The position numbers and the translations under genes were made by a program. Below are positions 26,173-32,960 of a stretch of 64,000 bases of DNA, in pieces (positions within the stretch are counted from its first letter, which is position 1; the number at the start of each line of letters is the position of its first letter). The DNA is from a virus: positions 42,179 through 106,178 of IMG/VR virus record IMGVR_UViG_3300009788_000091, one strand, 5' to 3'. The notes under the pieces were generated by a model. It was given only the letters and a program-made list of their open reading frames with translations, did not search any database and had not been told where the DNA came from.

Positions 26173-26748
26173 TCAGCTTATTTGTTTCGTGTATTTACTT
26201 ATTGCATTATAATAATTAAATCTTCTATCAAAAAAAGTATCACCGTCAAATTCTTGAAGAATGGGGTATACATGTCCACCACTGTATAAACGATGCCACA
26301 ACCATAACAAACGTCCTATTCTACCATTACCATCAAAAAAAGGATGAATTCGTTCAAACTCATAATGTAATTGTAAAGATTTATATAAAAATCCTTTTTG
26401 AAAATTTTTAATAAAATTTATTAAATGGTAATGAACAACTTCCGCTTTAGGTGGAACAGAATCGCCTACAAAAACTTGACCAGTACGAAATGAACCAGCC
26501 TGTTCGTCACCCATTAATCCGTTCATTAATTTAAAATGTAAAGTTAAAATGTCTGTAATATCTATAGCTCGTCTATAATTTTGTAAAATATACTGAAACG
26601 CAAAAATTGATCTCGTAATGACTAATTTAGATGATAACGATTCTGGATTCATTAGAACCTGAAGATACGCAGATTCAGGATAATCATACCCCTCAATCAT
26701 ATTACTTTCTCTTAAAAACTGAACAATTATTTTATTATCTATTTTCAT
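26173..26748 (-). CDS. Fic-family enzyme with N-terminal inhibitory motif
   Basis: A 191-residue Fic protein, which transfers AMP or a similar group to a target hydroxyl. The active-site loop is complete: HPFFDGNGRIGR at residues 135-146. A flap-like hairpin (GSFRTGQVFVG) is at 85-95. Residues 15-20 read SNMIEG, matching the (S/T)xxxE(G/N) inhibitory helix that sits N-terminally in class II Fic proteins. I start at ATG 26748; the frame is open 24 bases upstream. It overlaps the preceding gene by 14 bases. The target is unknown. Confidence 0.85.
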   Translation of the reverse strand: MKIDNKIIVQFLRESNMIEGYDYPESAYLQVLMNPESLSSKLVITRSIFAFQYILQNYRRAIDITDILTLHFKLMNGLMGDEQAGSFRTGQVFVGDSVPPKAEVVHYHLINFIKNFQKGFLYKSLQLHYEFERIHPFFDGNGRIGRLLWLWHRLYSGGHVYPILQEFDGDTFFDRRFNYYNAISKYTKQIS

Positions 26749-27010
26749 TAGCTTTAAACCTAAAAATATCATTTAATTTATTCAAATTCAAAAATAATTC
26801 TTGAGCCAATCTTTGAGCATCAGAACTTTGAGGGCAACGAAAAGCCTCTCTCTGAATAATATCATATAATTGTAAAAGTAGCTTTTTTGCGGATTTGATT
26901 CGAACTAATCGATATAATTTGTATTCATGCAAAAGTTCAACAGATTTTTCTAAATCTTTAATATTTACAATCCCGTATTTCTTTTCATCAATATCTAAAA
27001 CTATTTTCAT
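26735..27010 (-). CDS. Helical protein upstream of Fic gene
   Basis: A 91-residue protein, mostly helical after a short N-terminal strand (MKIVLDIDEKKYGIVNI). A patch CPQSSDAQRLAQELF is followed by a Leu/Asn-rich end. ATG 27010 follows TAGGA. It overlaps the Fic gene by 14 bases and could be its partner, but it does not look like a known Fic antitoxin, and the Fic protein carries its own inhibitory motif. Confidence 0.6.
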   Translation of the reverse strand: MKIVLDIDEKKYGIVNIKDLEKSVELLHEYKLYRLVRIKSAKKLLLQLYDIIQREAFRCPQSSDAQRLAQELFLNLNKLNDIFRFKANENR

Positions 27011-27019
27011 AATTCCTAC

Positions 27020-27238
27020 TCAATCATATTTTCCTTGTTTCACATCATTACCCATATCATTAAATCCAGCATCATTTAAATCCATAACCAATTGAATTTT
27101 AGGAGTAGCAATTGAACATTCAAAATCGTGATAAAAACCTATTTGTGCTCTTTCAATAATGCGATTTCGTTGTGGGCTTTCTGGTTGTTTTTTTAAATCT
27201 TCAATTAACAAAGTTTTTGTTTTATCATTTATTTTCAT
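27020..27238 (-). CDS. Small conserved-looking phage protein
   Basis: A 72-residue protein. The start is ATG 27238, which has AAGGA 8 bases upstream; an ATG six bases earlier sits too close to it. The pattern ERAQIGFYHDFECSIATPKIQLVMDL and the ending GKYD are of a type I have seen in many small phage proteins (R...G.YHDF...PK..LV..L...G..D), function unknown. Confidence 0.65.
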   Translation of the reverse strand: MKINDKTKTLLIEDLKKQPESPQRNRIIERAQIGFYHDFECSIATPKIQLVMDLNDAGFNDMGNDVKQGKYD

Positions 27239-27569
27239 TTCCATTTTCCTTTTTTATTTTTTGTACCCATTGCTCATTACACGAATGCATCTCCTCAAAT
27301 GCTAAATGTAAACCACCAAGTAAACTATTAACATGTTCGACATAAGAAAAAAATAAACCTAAATTTTCAGTTGTCACTCTTTTCTTATCAGGCCCAAATC
27401 GAAAATCATGCCCCTTATGACCATATAAACGTATTGGAAGCCATTTAGGAAATTTACAAAGTACACCTGATCCTTCTTTATCTGCAATAACAACAATGGC
27501 TGATAAATCTTTTTCATCTAAAAATTTTGCTAATTCTTTGCTTTTAATTTCAATATTAGAACTCATCAT
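27225..27569 (-). CDS. Unknown 114-residue protein
   Basis: An alpha/beta-looking protein (AKFLDEKDLSAIVVIADKEG, then a His-rich YGHKGHDFRFGPD). Not recognised. It starts in a TAATG overlap with the upstream gene and its end overlaps the start region of the next one, so translation is coupled along this group. Confidence 0.6.
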   Translation of the reverse strand: MMSSNIEIKSKELAKFLDEKDLSAIVVIADKEGSGVLCKFPKWLPIRLYGHKGHDFRFGPDKKRVTTENLGLFFSYVEHVNSLLGGLHLAFEEMHSCNEQWVQKIKKENGNENK

Positions 27570-27781
27570 TATTGATCCAGAACCCTTTCAATATGTTCTC
27601 TAATATTTTTAGCTGATTTTAATACAAAATCTTTTTGATCTCGCATTGACATAATATTAAAAATTTCATTAAAAATAAAAACAAGTACAGTTTTATATTT
27701 TTTATTTTGAAGTTTTAATTCATTATTTTTAATATTCGCAAAACGAAGTTCACATTTTAATTTTTCAATTTCAAATTCCAT
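27569..27781 (-). CDS. Short coiled-coil protein
   Basis: A 70-residue protein with a predicted N-terminal coiled coil (MEFEIEKLKCELRFANIKNN) and an amphipathic rest. Small Lys/Glu-rich coiled coils of this kind are frequent in phage early regions. Function unknown. Confidence 0.55.
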   Translation of the reverse strand: MEFEIEKLKCELRFANIKNNELKLQNKKYKTVLVFIFNEIFNIMSMRDQKDFVLKSAKNIREHIERVLDQ

Positions 27782-27792
27782 TTATTTTCTCC

Positions 27793-27972
27793 TTAAAAAC
27801 TATCAACAAATCTAATCTCCCAAGGATGTTCAAAAAACACATGGCCTTTTTCATCTTCTATAATAGCAACACTTTGACCTTCATCATTTGTGCCCCATTT
27901 ATGGAAAAATGCATTCAAACCATTTCTCGATTTAATTTTTCGTAAATTTTCTGTAAATTCTATATTATCCAT
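27793..27972 (-). CDS. Small unknown protein, first gene of a leftward group
   Basis: A 59-residue protein (MDNIEFTENLRKIKSRNGLN at the start). A strand pair around VAIIEDEKGHVFFEHPWEIRFV ends it. The ATG has no ribosome site; TTGCAA (28010-28005), a 17-base spacer and TAATAC (27987-27982) put the transcription start two or three bases from the ATG, so the mRNA may be nearly leaderless. Function unknown. Confidence 0.55.
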   Translation of the reverse strand: MDNIEFTENLRKIKSRNGLNAFFHKWGTNDEGQSVAIIEDEKGHVFFEHPWEIRFVDSF

Positions 27973-27981
27973 AATATTATT

Positions 27982-28010
27982 GTATTACAACGTGTTAAAT
28001 AACATTGCAA
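27982..28010 (-). promoter_or_regulatory. Putative leftward promoter in a divergent region
   Basis: On the minus strand: TTGCAA, 17-base spacer with TTAACACGTTG, TAATAC. The TTGCAA is self-complementary, so it can also be read as a -35-like box for the plus-strand gene at 28036. An extended -10 (TGCTAAACT, ending at 28028) for that gene lies to the right. Confidence 0.45.
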
Positions 28011-28035
28011 TAAAAACTGTGCTAAACTATTTTAG

Positions 28036-28413
28036 ATGAGATGGCTTTTCATAATTCTATTTATACCTAATTTGTGCAATGCATTAGAAATAACTGAATC
28101 CTATTTCGAATTCAGAAAATTCTATTTCTCCTCTAACATGGCTGAGATCCCACAATACAAGCCTAAAGAGTCAGTAGCGCTCCTTATGGACGTCAACCTA
28201 TACAAACCCCTACACTGGAACAATCGCGTCCACGGTGTCTCTACAGACGGGCAATTTCGACTCATTGGGTGGCAATTCTATCTGCATTTTAAAATTTTGA
28301 CGCACTTCGAAATTGGATGGGAACATCATAGCCAACATATTTTAGAAAATAGACACCCTATTTTACGATTCCCACATGAAGATAGTTTCTTATTAAGAAT
28401 AAAATTAAAATAA
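28036..28413 (+). CDS. Secreted, outer-membrane-like small protein
   Basis: A 125-residue plus-strand protein. Residues 1-17 form a signal peptide (MRWLFIILFIPNLCNALEIT, cleavage likely near ALE). The mature part alternates polar and aromatic residues and contains HFEIGWEHHSQH near residue 96, followed by LRIKLK, a pattern of an outer-membrane beta strand. EHHSQH resembles the HxSN core of PagL-type lipid A deacylases but is not a clear match. No ribosome site; the ATG lies where transcription should begin. It might alter the cell envelope during infection. Confidence 0.65.
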   Translation: MRWLFIILFIPNLCNALEITESYFEFRKFYFSSNMAEIPQYKPKESVALLMDVNLYKPLHWNNRVHGVSTDGQFRLIGWQFYLHFKILTHFEIGWEHHSQHILENRHPILRFPHEDSFLLRIKLK

Positions 28414-28416
28414 AAT

Positions 28417-28650
28417 TTAATACTTTTCAATGGTAGAGCCATCTTCAAATGGACCCATAATATCATAAGCATAATCATCTAAAAGCACGATACTTTTTTC
28501 TTCATTACCTTGTTGTTCTTTTATTACAAAACCAACAATTGGATTTGCAGTAAATCCCTTTTTGTCTGAAAGTTGAGCCAAATTAATTGGCAAATTTCCA
28601 TGCTTTTTTTGTATTCCAGCTAACCAATCAATACATTTACTAATAGTCAT
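28417..28650 (-). CDS. Unknown 77-residue protein
   Basis: A small protein starting MTISKCIDWLAGIQKKHGNLP, followed by strands and an acidic Asp/Glu C-terminal part. I place the start at ATG 28650, which makes an ATGA overlap with the upstream stop and has AAGGA just before; an ATG 15 bases upstream lacks a ribosome site. This pattern (helix, then HGNLP and strands) recurs in phage early proteins of unknown function. Confidence 0.65.
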   Translation of the reverse strand: MTISKCIDWLAGIQKKHGNLPINLAQLSDKKGFTANPIVGFVIKEQQGNEEKSIVLLDDYAYDIMGPFEDGSTIEKY

Positions 28651-28868
28651 CGTTTCCTTATCCATTTTTCTAAACTGCCTTTCATATTTTCCATTGCATT
28701 TACCATTTCAGGAGTTTCACATTCCATATATTCTGCGCTTTCACAAATATCTTTTGCTTTTTTCATTACACTTTCAGAAAATTCTTGAGCCGGTCCATAG
28801 TTTGAAATTTGTTCAGCTAAATCTTCCATGTCAGAATATATTTCAACAACTTGAAGTGGTGCGCTCAT
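28647..28868 (-). CDS. Unknown acidic helical protein
   Basis: A 73-residue acidic protein, Met- and Glu-rich (DLAEQISNYG, then KKAKDICESAEYMECETPEM). ATG 28868 follows AAAGGA. Not recognised. Confidence 0.6.
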   Translation of the reverse strand: MSAPLQVVEIYSDMEDLAEQISNYGPAQEFSESVMKKAKDICESAEYMECETPEMVNAMENMKGSLEKWIRKR

Positions 28869-28880
28869 TAATAAGTTCCT

Positions 28881-29363
28881 TTATATTGGGAATATAAGTT
28901 TTGCTAAAAGAAAATCCCTACCCCTATTTGGTTTTTTAATTCCTGTATTACTAATGTGATCAATAAAATTTAAACCCACTGCAACACCAGATGAAGGATC
29001 ACGAAAACCAACGCCTATTGAAATATTAAATTGAACAATTGACCCTAAAATATCATCGGTACGAGTAATAAATCCAGGTCCAAATGTATTTTCAATCCAA
29101 AACCATTCTGCTGGCTTAATCATTGGTCCGAATTTCACAAATCCATAACCAGTAATTGAATTGCGTCTATTATCAAAAAACCCCCCACCATTCATACGCC
29201 AACATAATAATTGATTGATTTCTCCCCCAATACCAATACCAATATTCTTAACTTGACTATCGGGGGTAAATGCTTCGCCCGTTCCTAGACCATATTTAAT
29301 CATAAAATCCGTAGCGAAAACTGGTTGCGATAAAAACATAAATAGTAAAACTAATTTTTTCAT
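28881..29363 (-). CDS. PagL-like lipid A 3-O-deacylase homologue
   Basis: A 160-residue protein with a signal peptide (MKKLVLLFMFLSQPVFATDF, cleavage after VFA) and a mature part of alternating strands, as in an eight-stranded outer-membrane barrel. Near the C-terminus FIDHISNTGIKKPNRGRD matches the PagL active-site region, in which a His and Ser in the H.SN.G...PN.G pattern are catalytic. PagL removes the 3-linked acyl chain of lipid A. In a phage it could change the host surface to block superinfection, weaken the outer membrane or mask the cell from immunity. Confidence 0.78.
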   Translation of the reverse strand: MKKLVLLFMFLSQPVFATDFMIKYGLGTGEAFTPDSQVKNIGIGIGGEINQLLCWRMNGGGFFDNRRNSITGYGFVKFGPMIKPAEWFWIENTFGPGFITRTDDILGSIVQFNISIGVGFRDPSSGVAVGLNFIDHISNTGIKKPNRGRDFLLAKLIFPI

Positions 29364-29364
29364 T

Positions 29365-29514
29365 TTATTTTCCTTTTATTAATTTCTTTTTCTTTAAATC
29401 TTTTATTAAAAGGCAATTAAGATATTTTTGCCAATTCTGATCACTATCAATTAAATATTTTTTAGCAATTTTATAAATATTGCCCTCTAAAGCAACTTGA
29501 ACATGTTTTTTCAT
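29365..29514 (-). CDS. Small basic protein upstream of PagL homologue
   Basis: A 49-residue protein (MKKHVQVALEGNIYKIAKKY at the start), mostly helical and basic. It ends with KGK just before the PagL-like gene, and its last codons supply that gene's AAAAGGA ribosome site. The region has a TTGACA at 29551-29546 on the minus strand but no good -10 box. Possible small DNA-binding protein. Confidence 0.5.
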   Translation of the reverse strand: MKKHVQVALEGNIYKIAKKYLIDSDQNWQKYLNCLLIKDLKKKKLIKGK

Positions 29515-29580
29515 AAAGTCATGGTTACATGATTACATGCATCATGTCAAGAACAATAATTTCTTCAATAATATTCAGTA

Positions 29581-29922
29581 TTATAACAACGGTTTTAATT
29601 GATTTTTCAATTTTTCAGCATCTCTTAAAGCGCGTTCAATAGCGGATTTGAAAATTTTATTTTCCATTTCATAGTAAACCATCTTTTCACGTAATGTAGT
29701 AGATGCAACGGACATTAAACCACTTCCATCACACATACATTTACTGCCCGATTCTGGTCTACCTGTGCCACAACAAACATCACACATATTTTCCAATTTT
29801 AATGTTTTAATTTCGGATAATAAAATAATACAATCATTTTTAAAATCTGAATAACCAAAATGATGATTTATTCTATCTTCAATTTGTTTAATCTGTGTTT
29901 GTCGTACTTTTTTATTTAACAT
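29581..29922 (-). CDS. DnaJ-type zinc-finger protein
   Basis: A 113-residue protein. A helical N-terminus is followed by CDVCCGTGRPESGSKCMCDGSG (Cys at about 47, 50, 51, 62, 64), a variant of the DnaJ zinc modules (CxxCxGTG, CxCDGSG), then a helical C-terminus. No J domain. It resembles small phage proteins that may help protein assembly or bind other proteins. Zinc binding is inferred from the Cys pattern. Confidence 0.65.
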   Translation of the reverse strand: MLNKKVRQTQIKQIEDRINHHFGYSDFKNDCIILLSEIKTLKLENMCDVCCGTGRPESGSKCMCDGSGLMSVASTTLREKMVYYEMENKIFKSAIERALRDAEKLKNQLKPLL

Positions 29923-29924
29923 TT

Positions 29925-30392
29925 CTAATCTCGATATTGAATTAATGGGCAGATTTTCTGTTTAGTTGCTTGAAAAGACTTTATACAAATTTCTCCAAAA
30001 CCGTCTGAAGTAACATGGTCCCATTTATCAGATGTGATATCTTTAGCATCAGAAAATCCTGATTTAATTTTATCTTCAAAAAAGATCGCCATAAAAACTA
30101 AATCAATAATCGAAACTGCAATTAAACCCCTCATTGCATTTGAACTACCATTCATAAGCCAACTCCAAGTGAAAATAAATGGTCCTATAACAAGAAATAG
30201 AATAAGACAACCTGCGGCCAAAAGTAAAATACAAAGCCCTATCGCCATCAAATTTGTCAAAACAAATGTCCAAAAATATGTACAAATACTTTTTGGGGCA
30301 TCAAATCTCAAATCACTCGTAGATTTACAAAACATCATAAGCAACTCCAACCAACGGTAATGCCAACTTTTTCTACTTATTTTTATTTCCAT
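29925..30392 (-). CDS. Multi-pass membrane protein
   Basis: A 155-residue protein. Three hydrophobic segments are visible (about residues 41-60, 62-82 and 87-109, with WSWLMNGSS between the second and third). Soluble parts are the N-terminal 38 and C-terminal 45 residues, the latter ending CPLIQYRD. The ICTYFWTFVLTN...CPLI arrangement recurs in many phages as a membrane protein of unknown role. I start at ATG 30392, which has AAGGAG six bases upstream. Confidence 0.65.
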   Translation of the reverse strand: MEIKISRKSWHYRWLELLMMFCKSTSDLRFDAPKSICTYFWTFVLTNLMAIGLCILLLAAGCLILFLVIGPFIFTWSWLMNGSSNAMRGLIAVSIIDLVFMAIFFEDKIKSGFSDAKDITSDKWDHVTSDGFGEICIKSFQATKQKICPLIQYRD

Positions 30393-30582
30393 TTTCATCT
30401 CCTTTTATATTAATTTCTATTTCAATTAACTTATAATCACCAATAGATGGTTGTCCAGTAAATTTAGTTTTATGGCTAAAAATATACAACGCAGTATCAC
30501 CATTCACTTGATCACGCATTTCTTCTAAAGTTTCAAGTGTGTCTTCACGCATAAAAAATCTATGATTTGTTATTTTTTTCAT
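30373..30582 (-). CDS. Unknown small protein
   Basis: A 69-residue protein of alternating strands and short helices (RFFMREDTLETLEEMRDQVN), not recognised. The TTG 12 bases upstream is an alternative start. It overlaps the membrane protein gene by 20 bases; the last codons (GDENGNKNK) form that gene's ribosome site. Confidence 0.55.
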   Translation of the reverse strand: MKKITNHRFFMREDTLETLEEMRDQVNGDTALYIFSHKTKFTGQPSIGDYKLIEIEINIKGDENGNKNK

Positions 30583-30597
30583 ATTTTTTTTCAAATT

Positions 30598-30813
30598 CTA
30601 TTTATTTATCCCTAAAATCTTATGCTCTAATTTTAATTTTTCTAAAACTATTAAATTATGAAAAAATGATTTCATAACGCTATTAAAAATAATAACGCCA
30701 AAAAAAGATAAAAATCCCCAAGCAATACTGTTTGTTACAAACCCAATAGCTATGCCAAATCCAATATAAATAAAAAAGAAAAAAACTCCATCCCAACTAT
30801 CAATATTTCGCAT
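30598..30813 (-). CDS. Small two-pass membrane protein
   Basis: A 71-residue protein with two hydrophobic segments (VFFFFIYIGFGIAIGFV and GFLSFFGVIIFNSVM) and a basic C-terminus. ATG 30813 follows AAAGGAG. It overlaps the next membrane gene by 14 bases; the two may act together, for example in the cell envelope. No family recognised. Confidence 0.6.
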   Translation of the reverse strand: MRNIDSWDGVFFFFIYIGFGIAIGFVTNSIAWGFLSFFGVIIFNSVMKSFFHNLIVLEKLKLEHKILGINK

Positions 30814-31000
30814 TAAATGCTCCTTTTATAATCCCGACTAAAAGAAAAAAAGCAAAAACTGGCGATGCAAAACCAAATAAAATCGAGCTAAGAATACGAT
30901 TCAAAACAGGCACATATCTTAATTGTTTTCGAAAATAAAAAAAATTACAAATTGCAACCAATAATGATATTAATAAATAAATATAAACAACAATAATCAT
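30800..31000 (-). CDS. Small two-pass membrane protein
   Basis: A 66-residue protein with two hydrophobic helices (VVYIYLLISLLVAICNFFYF and ILFGFASPVFAFFLLVGII), linked by a short basic loop (RKQLRY). It starts in an ATGA overlap, with the ribosome-site cassette AAGGAGAAATTGAAA formed by the last codons of the upstream RHH gene. A holin-like size and topology, but no evidence for lysis function. Confidence 0.6.
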   Translation of the reverse strand: MIIVVYIYLLISLLVAICNFFYFRKQLRYVPVLNRILSSILFGFASPVFAFFLLVGIIKGAFNAKY

Positions 31001-31224
31001 TTTTCAATTTCTCCTTCTTTATTTTCATAATCTATAACAATTAACTTACCTGATTCTTGAGCCTTAATAAACCATCCCATAAAATTTTCAAAAACATGTG
31101 TAATATATAATCCTTCTTTTTTTACAGATGCAACAAAATTTTGATAAAGTTCTGCTTTTGCCCAAAATGTTATTTGATGATTTGGGCTTTTATTCTTTGC
31201 TCGTTTTGTAAAAATTAAACTCAT
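30997..31224 (-). CDS. Ribbon-helix-helix-like DNA-binding protein
   Basis: A 75-residue protein. Residues 15-55 (HQITFWAKAELYQNFVASVKK, then GLYITHVFENFMGWFIKA) follow the ribbon-helix-helix pattern: a strand with alternating residues, a helix, a G-L-T/I turn and a second helix. RHH proteins bind operators as dimers. It could regulate phage genes, for example through the palindromes in this window, but that link is only speculation. Confidence 0.6.
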   Translation of the reverse strand: MSLIFTKRAKNKSPNHQITFWAKAELYQNFVASVKKEGLYITHVFENFMGWFIKAQESGKLIVIDYENKEGEIEK

Positions 31225-31439
31225 TTTATTTCTTCCTTTTTATCGTTAGATGTTATGTACCGCTCTCCACACACTCTGCATGATTCTATTTTAGGTTTTC
31301 CAAGTCGTTCCATTTTAATTTCAATCATGGGGTTCATGAGCGCGCTGGGCGTATAAATGAGTTCCTTTTGTTCACGCGGGAAAAGTAACGTCAGAGATTT
31401 TTTCCTGTTCAGCCATACTGTTAATTCAATTGTGTCCAT
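31221..31439 (-). CDS. Unknown small protein with Cys pair
   Basis: A 72-residue protein with an N-terminal strand pair, a Pro/Met-rich middle (PSALMNPMIEIKMERLG) and a single CRVC near residue 54, which may be half of a metal site. ATGA overlap with the RHH-like gene downstream. Confidence 0.6.
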   Translation of the reverse strand: MDTIELTVWLNRKKSLTLLFPREQKELIYTPSALMNPMIEIKMERLGKPKIESCRVCGERYITSNDKKEEIK

Positions 31440-31442
31440 TTC

Positions 31443-31733
31443 TTATTCCACCGTTCTTGTAAATTTATTTTGTTTTAAATCAAGATATCCATCTGGTTTA
31501 GGAATTTTCATGCCTATACATACTTGTTCTATAATCTTAGGTATCTCTAATTTCATAGCCTGAATTGCAACATCCTTAGAAATGTATTTCTTTTTATCAA
31601 ACTTCATATGAATAGGATGATTATCGTCAGTCTCTGGACCAATAGTTATAAATACTTCAAATGCAAATGACTTTCCAATAGGATATGCGCGTCCTCGAAT
31701 TCTTGGCATGTATCCTTCTTTAAAATTATTCAT
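31443..31733 (-). CDS. Unknown 96-residue protein
   Basis: An alpha/beta protein: N-terminal basic segment (MPRIRGRAYPIG), strands (SFAFEVFITIGPETDD), and a helix around VAIQAMKLEIPKIIEQVCIG. Not recognised. It is translationally coupled to a 24-residue ORF upstream through an ATGA overlap. Confidence 0.6.
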   Translation of the reverse strand: MNNFKEGYMPRIRGRAYPIGKSFAFEVFITIGPETDDNHPIHMKFDKKKYISKDVAIQAMKLEIPKIIEQVCIGMKIPKPDGYLDLKQNKFTRTVE

Positions 31734-31804
31734 TTATCGATCCCCTTTTGTTCGCTATTCACATTTTTTTCAATGATATTTAATCGTTTTTGTTCTTTAT
31801 GCAT
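31730..31804 (-). CDS. 24-residue ORF bridging two genes
   Basis: A small ORF (MHKEQKRLNIIEKNVNSEQK at the start). It begins in a TAATG overlap with the upstream stop and ends in an ATGA overlap with the next start, which is the usual joining in this region and supports translation. The product may be a peptide or the ORF may only pass ribosomes on; its end carries the AAGGGG ribosome site for the next gene. Confidence 0.4.
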   Translation of the reverse strand: MHKEQKRLNIIEKNVNSEQKGIDK

Positions 31805-32154
31805 TATTCTTTTCTTTTCTTGGTTGCCAAAATGGCTTCATAAGAATTATTAGCATCTATTAATTTTTCTAAATGTTTTTTAAGTACCTCCGGCTCAGCC
31901 ACACTCGCATGAGCCATCGCAATACCAGCTAAAACACCACTTAAGTGTGCATGAAAAATAATACGTGCTTTTTCTTTGTCTACAAATTTCATGCACCTTT
32001 GTAACTCGAAAAAATCATTTTTAGTTGCAGCTCCAGGTGCAGCTTTTACAATATCAAAAAATCTTTTATTTTTTGTCCGCGCAGTGGGACCGGATATCCC
32101 TCTTGGTCCCATTTCTGATATAATTTTTTCACATAGATCAAAATCAATTTCCAT
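31804..32154 (-). CDS. Unknown 116-residue protein
   Basis: A mostly helical protein with several Gly/Pro/Arg-rich N-terminal residues (EMGPRGISGPTARTKNKR), two Cys and a long Ala/His-rich helix (IIFHAHLSGVLAGIAMAHAS). Very strong ribosome site (AAGGAGGT). No family recognised. Confidence 0.62.
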   Translation of the reverse strand: MEIDFDLCEKIISEMGPRGISGPTARTKNKRFFDIVKAAPGAATKNDFFELQRCMKFVDKEKARIIFHAHLSGVLAGIAMAHASVAEPEVLKKHLEKLIDANNSYEAILATKKRKE

Positions 32155-32406
32155 TTATCGACCTCCTTGAGATTGTTGATTTTCAGCCCATTCCGCATAT
32201 CGAATTAACCATGCAGATATGGCTCTTGCTCTTTTACCTGTAAGTCTAAAACTAATTACATGATTTTTTATTTGAATTAATAATTTGGGTGTTTGTCTCA
32301 TATGAAACTCATTAGCTCTAAAAACAACACGACAATCTTTTTCTGCATTCCAATCAAGTTTTGTTGGTTTTGGGGGGGTTAATTCTTTTACAGATTCTAA
32401 TATCAT
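32155..32406 (-). CDS. Unknown 83-residue protein
   Basis: A basic alpha/beta protein (KLLIQIKNHVISFRLTGKRA, then a helix ISAWLIRYAEWAEN). It starts in an ATGA overlap and its end forms the AAGGAGGT site for the next gene. Not recognised. Confidence 0.58.
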   Translation of the reverse strand: MILESVKELTPPKPTKLDWNAEKDCRVVFRANEFHMRQTPKLLIQIKNHVISFRLTGKRARAISAWLIRYAEWAENQQSQGGR

Positions 32407-32579
32407 TTAAGTCTCTTTTCAATAGGAACACAAAACATGAAACCAACTGTTATTGATTGAATAATAATCATAAACATTTTTAGAATTGCTGAATGAGGTT
32501 CTGTATTATGTAGAACTATTAAAAGAGAAATTAAACAAATTATAAATCCTACATAATCAAATACGCGATCAAAATTCAT
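32403..32579 (-). CDS. Two-pass membrane microprotein
   Basis: A 58-residue protein. Two hydrophobic helices (about residues 10-24, VGFIICLISLLIVLH, and 35-52, MFMIIIQSITVGFMFCV) are separated by a polar loop, with a basic C-terminus (EKRLK). It starts in a TAATG overlap and ends in an ATGA overlap, so it is part of the coupled gene chain. Confidence 0.55.
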   Translation of the reverse strand: MNFDRVFDYVGFIICLISLLIVLHNTEPHSAILKMFMIIIQSITVGFMFCVPIEKRLK

Positions 32580-32833
32580 TAAATCTCTTTCATCGGTTCT
32601 TTAAAAGTAATAAATTCAGGAAGTACCCGAACTATTTGACCATCTTCTAGTTCTACAATTCCTATTGTCTGATAAAGTATTGGGCTTTCTTTTTTACGAA
32701 CTAGATTACTTCCCCATTGATGAAAAATACCAGTTTCAACAGTATCAACAGGTTCTTTTTTTCCACCTTCTTCTGGTTTTTTCCAAACTCTTAATTGAAC
32801 TTCAAGTTTACGACCTAAATTTGTTAATTTCAT
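32579..32833 (-). CDS. Beta-rich protein, related to gene at 39405
   Basis: An 84-residue protein. The C-terminal part (GIFHQWGSN ... TIGIVELEDGQIVRVLPEFITF) shares the spacing G.FH.W....I.E...G.IV.V.P...F with the protein at 39405-39650, so the two are diverged relatives. This looks like a small beta-barrel fold. GAGG lies 8 bases before the ATG. Confidence 0.6.
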   Translation of the reverse strand: MKLTNLGRKLEVQLRVWKKPEEGGKKEPVDTVETGIFHQWGSNLVRKKESPILYQTIGIVELEDGQIVRVLPEFITFKEPMKEI

Positions 32834-32877
32834 AATGATCCCTCTTTCACTTGTTTAAAAAATTTATTTGTCTTCAT
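32830..32877 (-). CDS. 15-residue ORF with ATGA junctions on both sides
   Basis: MKTNKFFKQVKEGSL. Its ATG overlaps the TGA that would end the read-through form of the upstream gene, and its TGA overlaps the ATG of the next gene. No ribosome site of its own. It may act as a coupling mini-cistron rather than code for a functional peptide. Confidence 0.3.
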   Translation of the reverse strand: MKTNKFFKQVKEGSL

Positions 32878-32960
32878 ATTATTTCTGGGTGTCCTTTACT
32901 AAAATTACAATATATACAATCCCATTCTTTAGTGGGTGTTGTTCTTCTACAATAATTACA

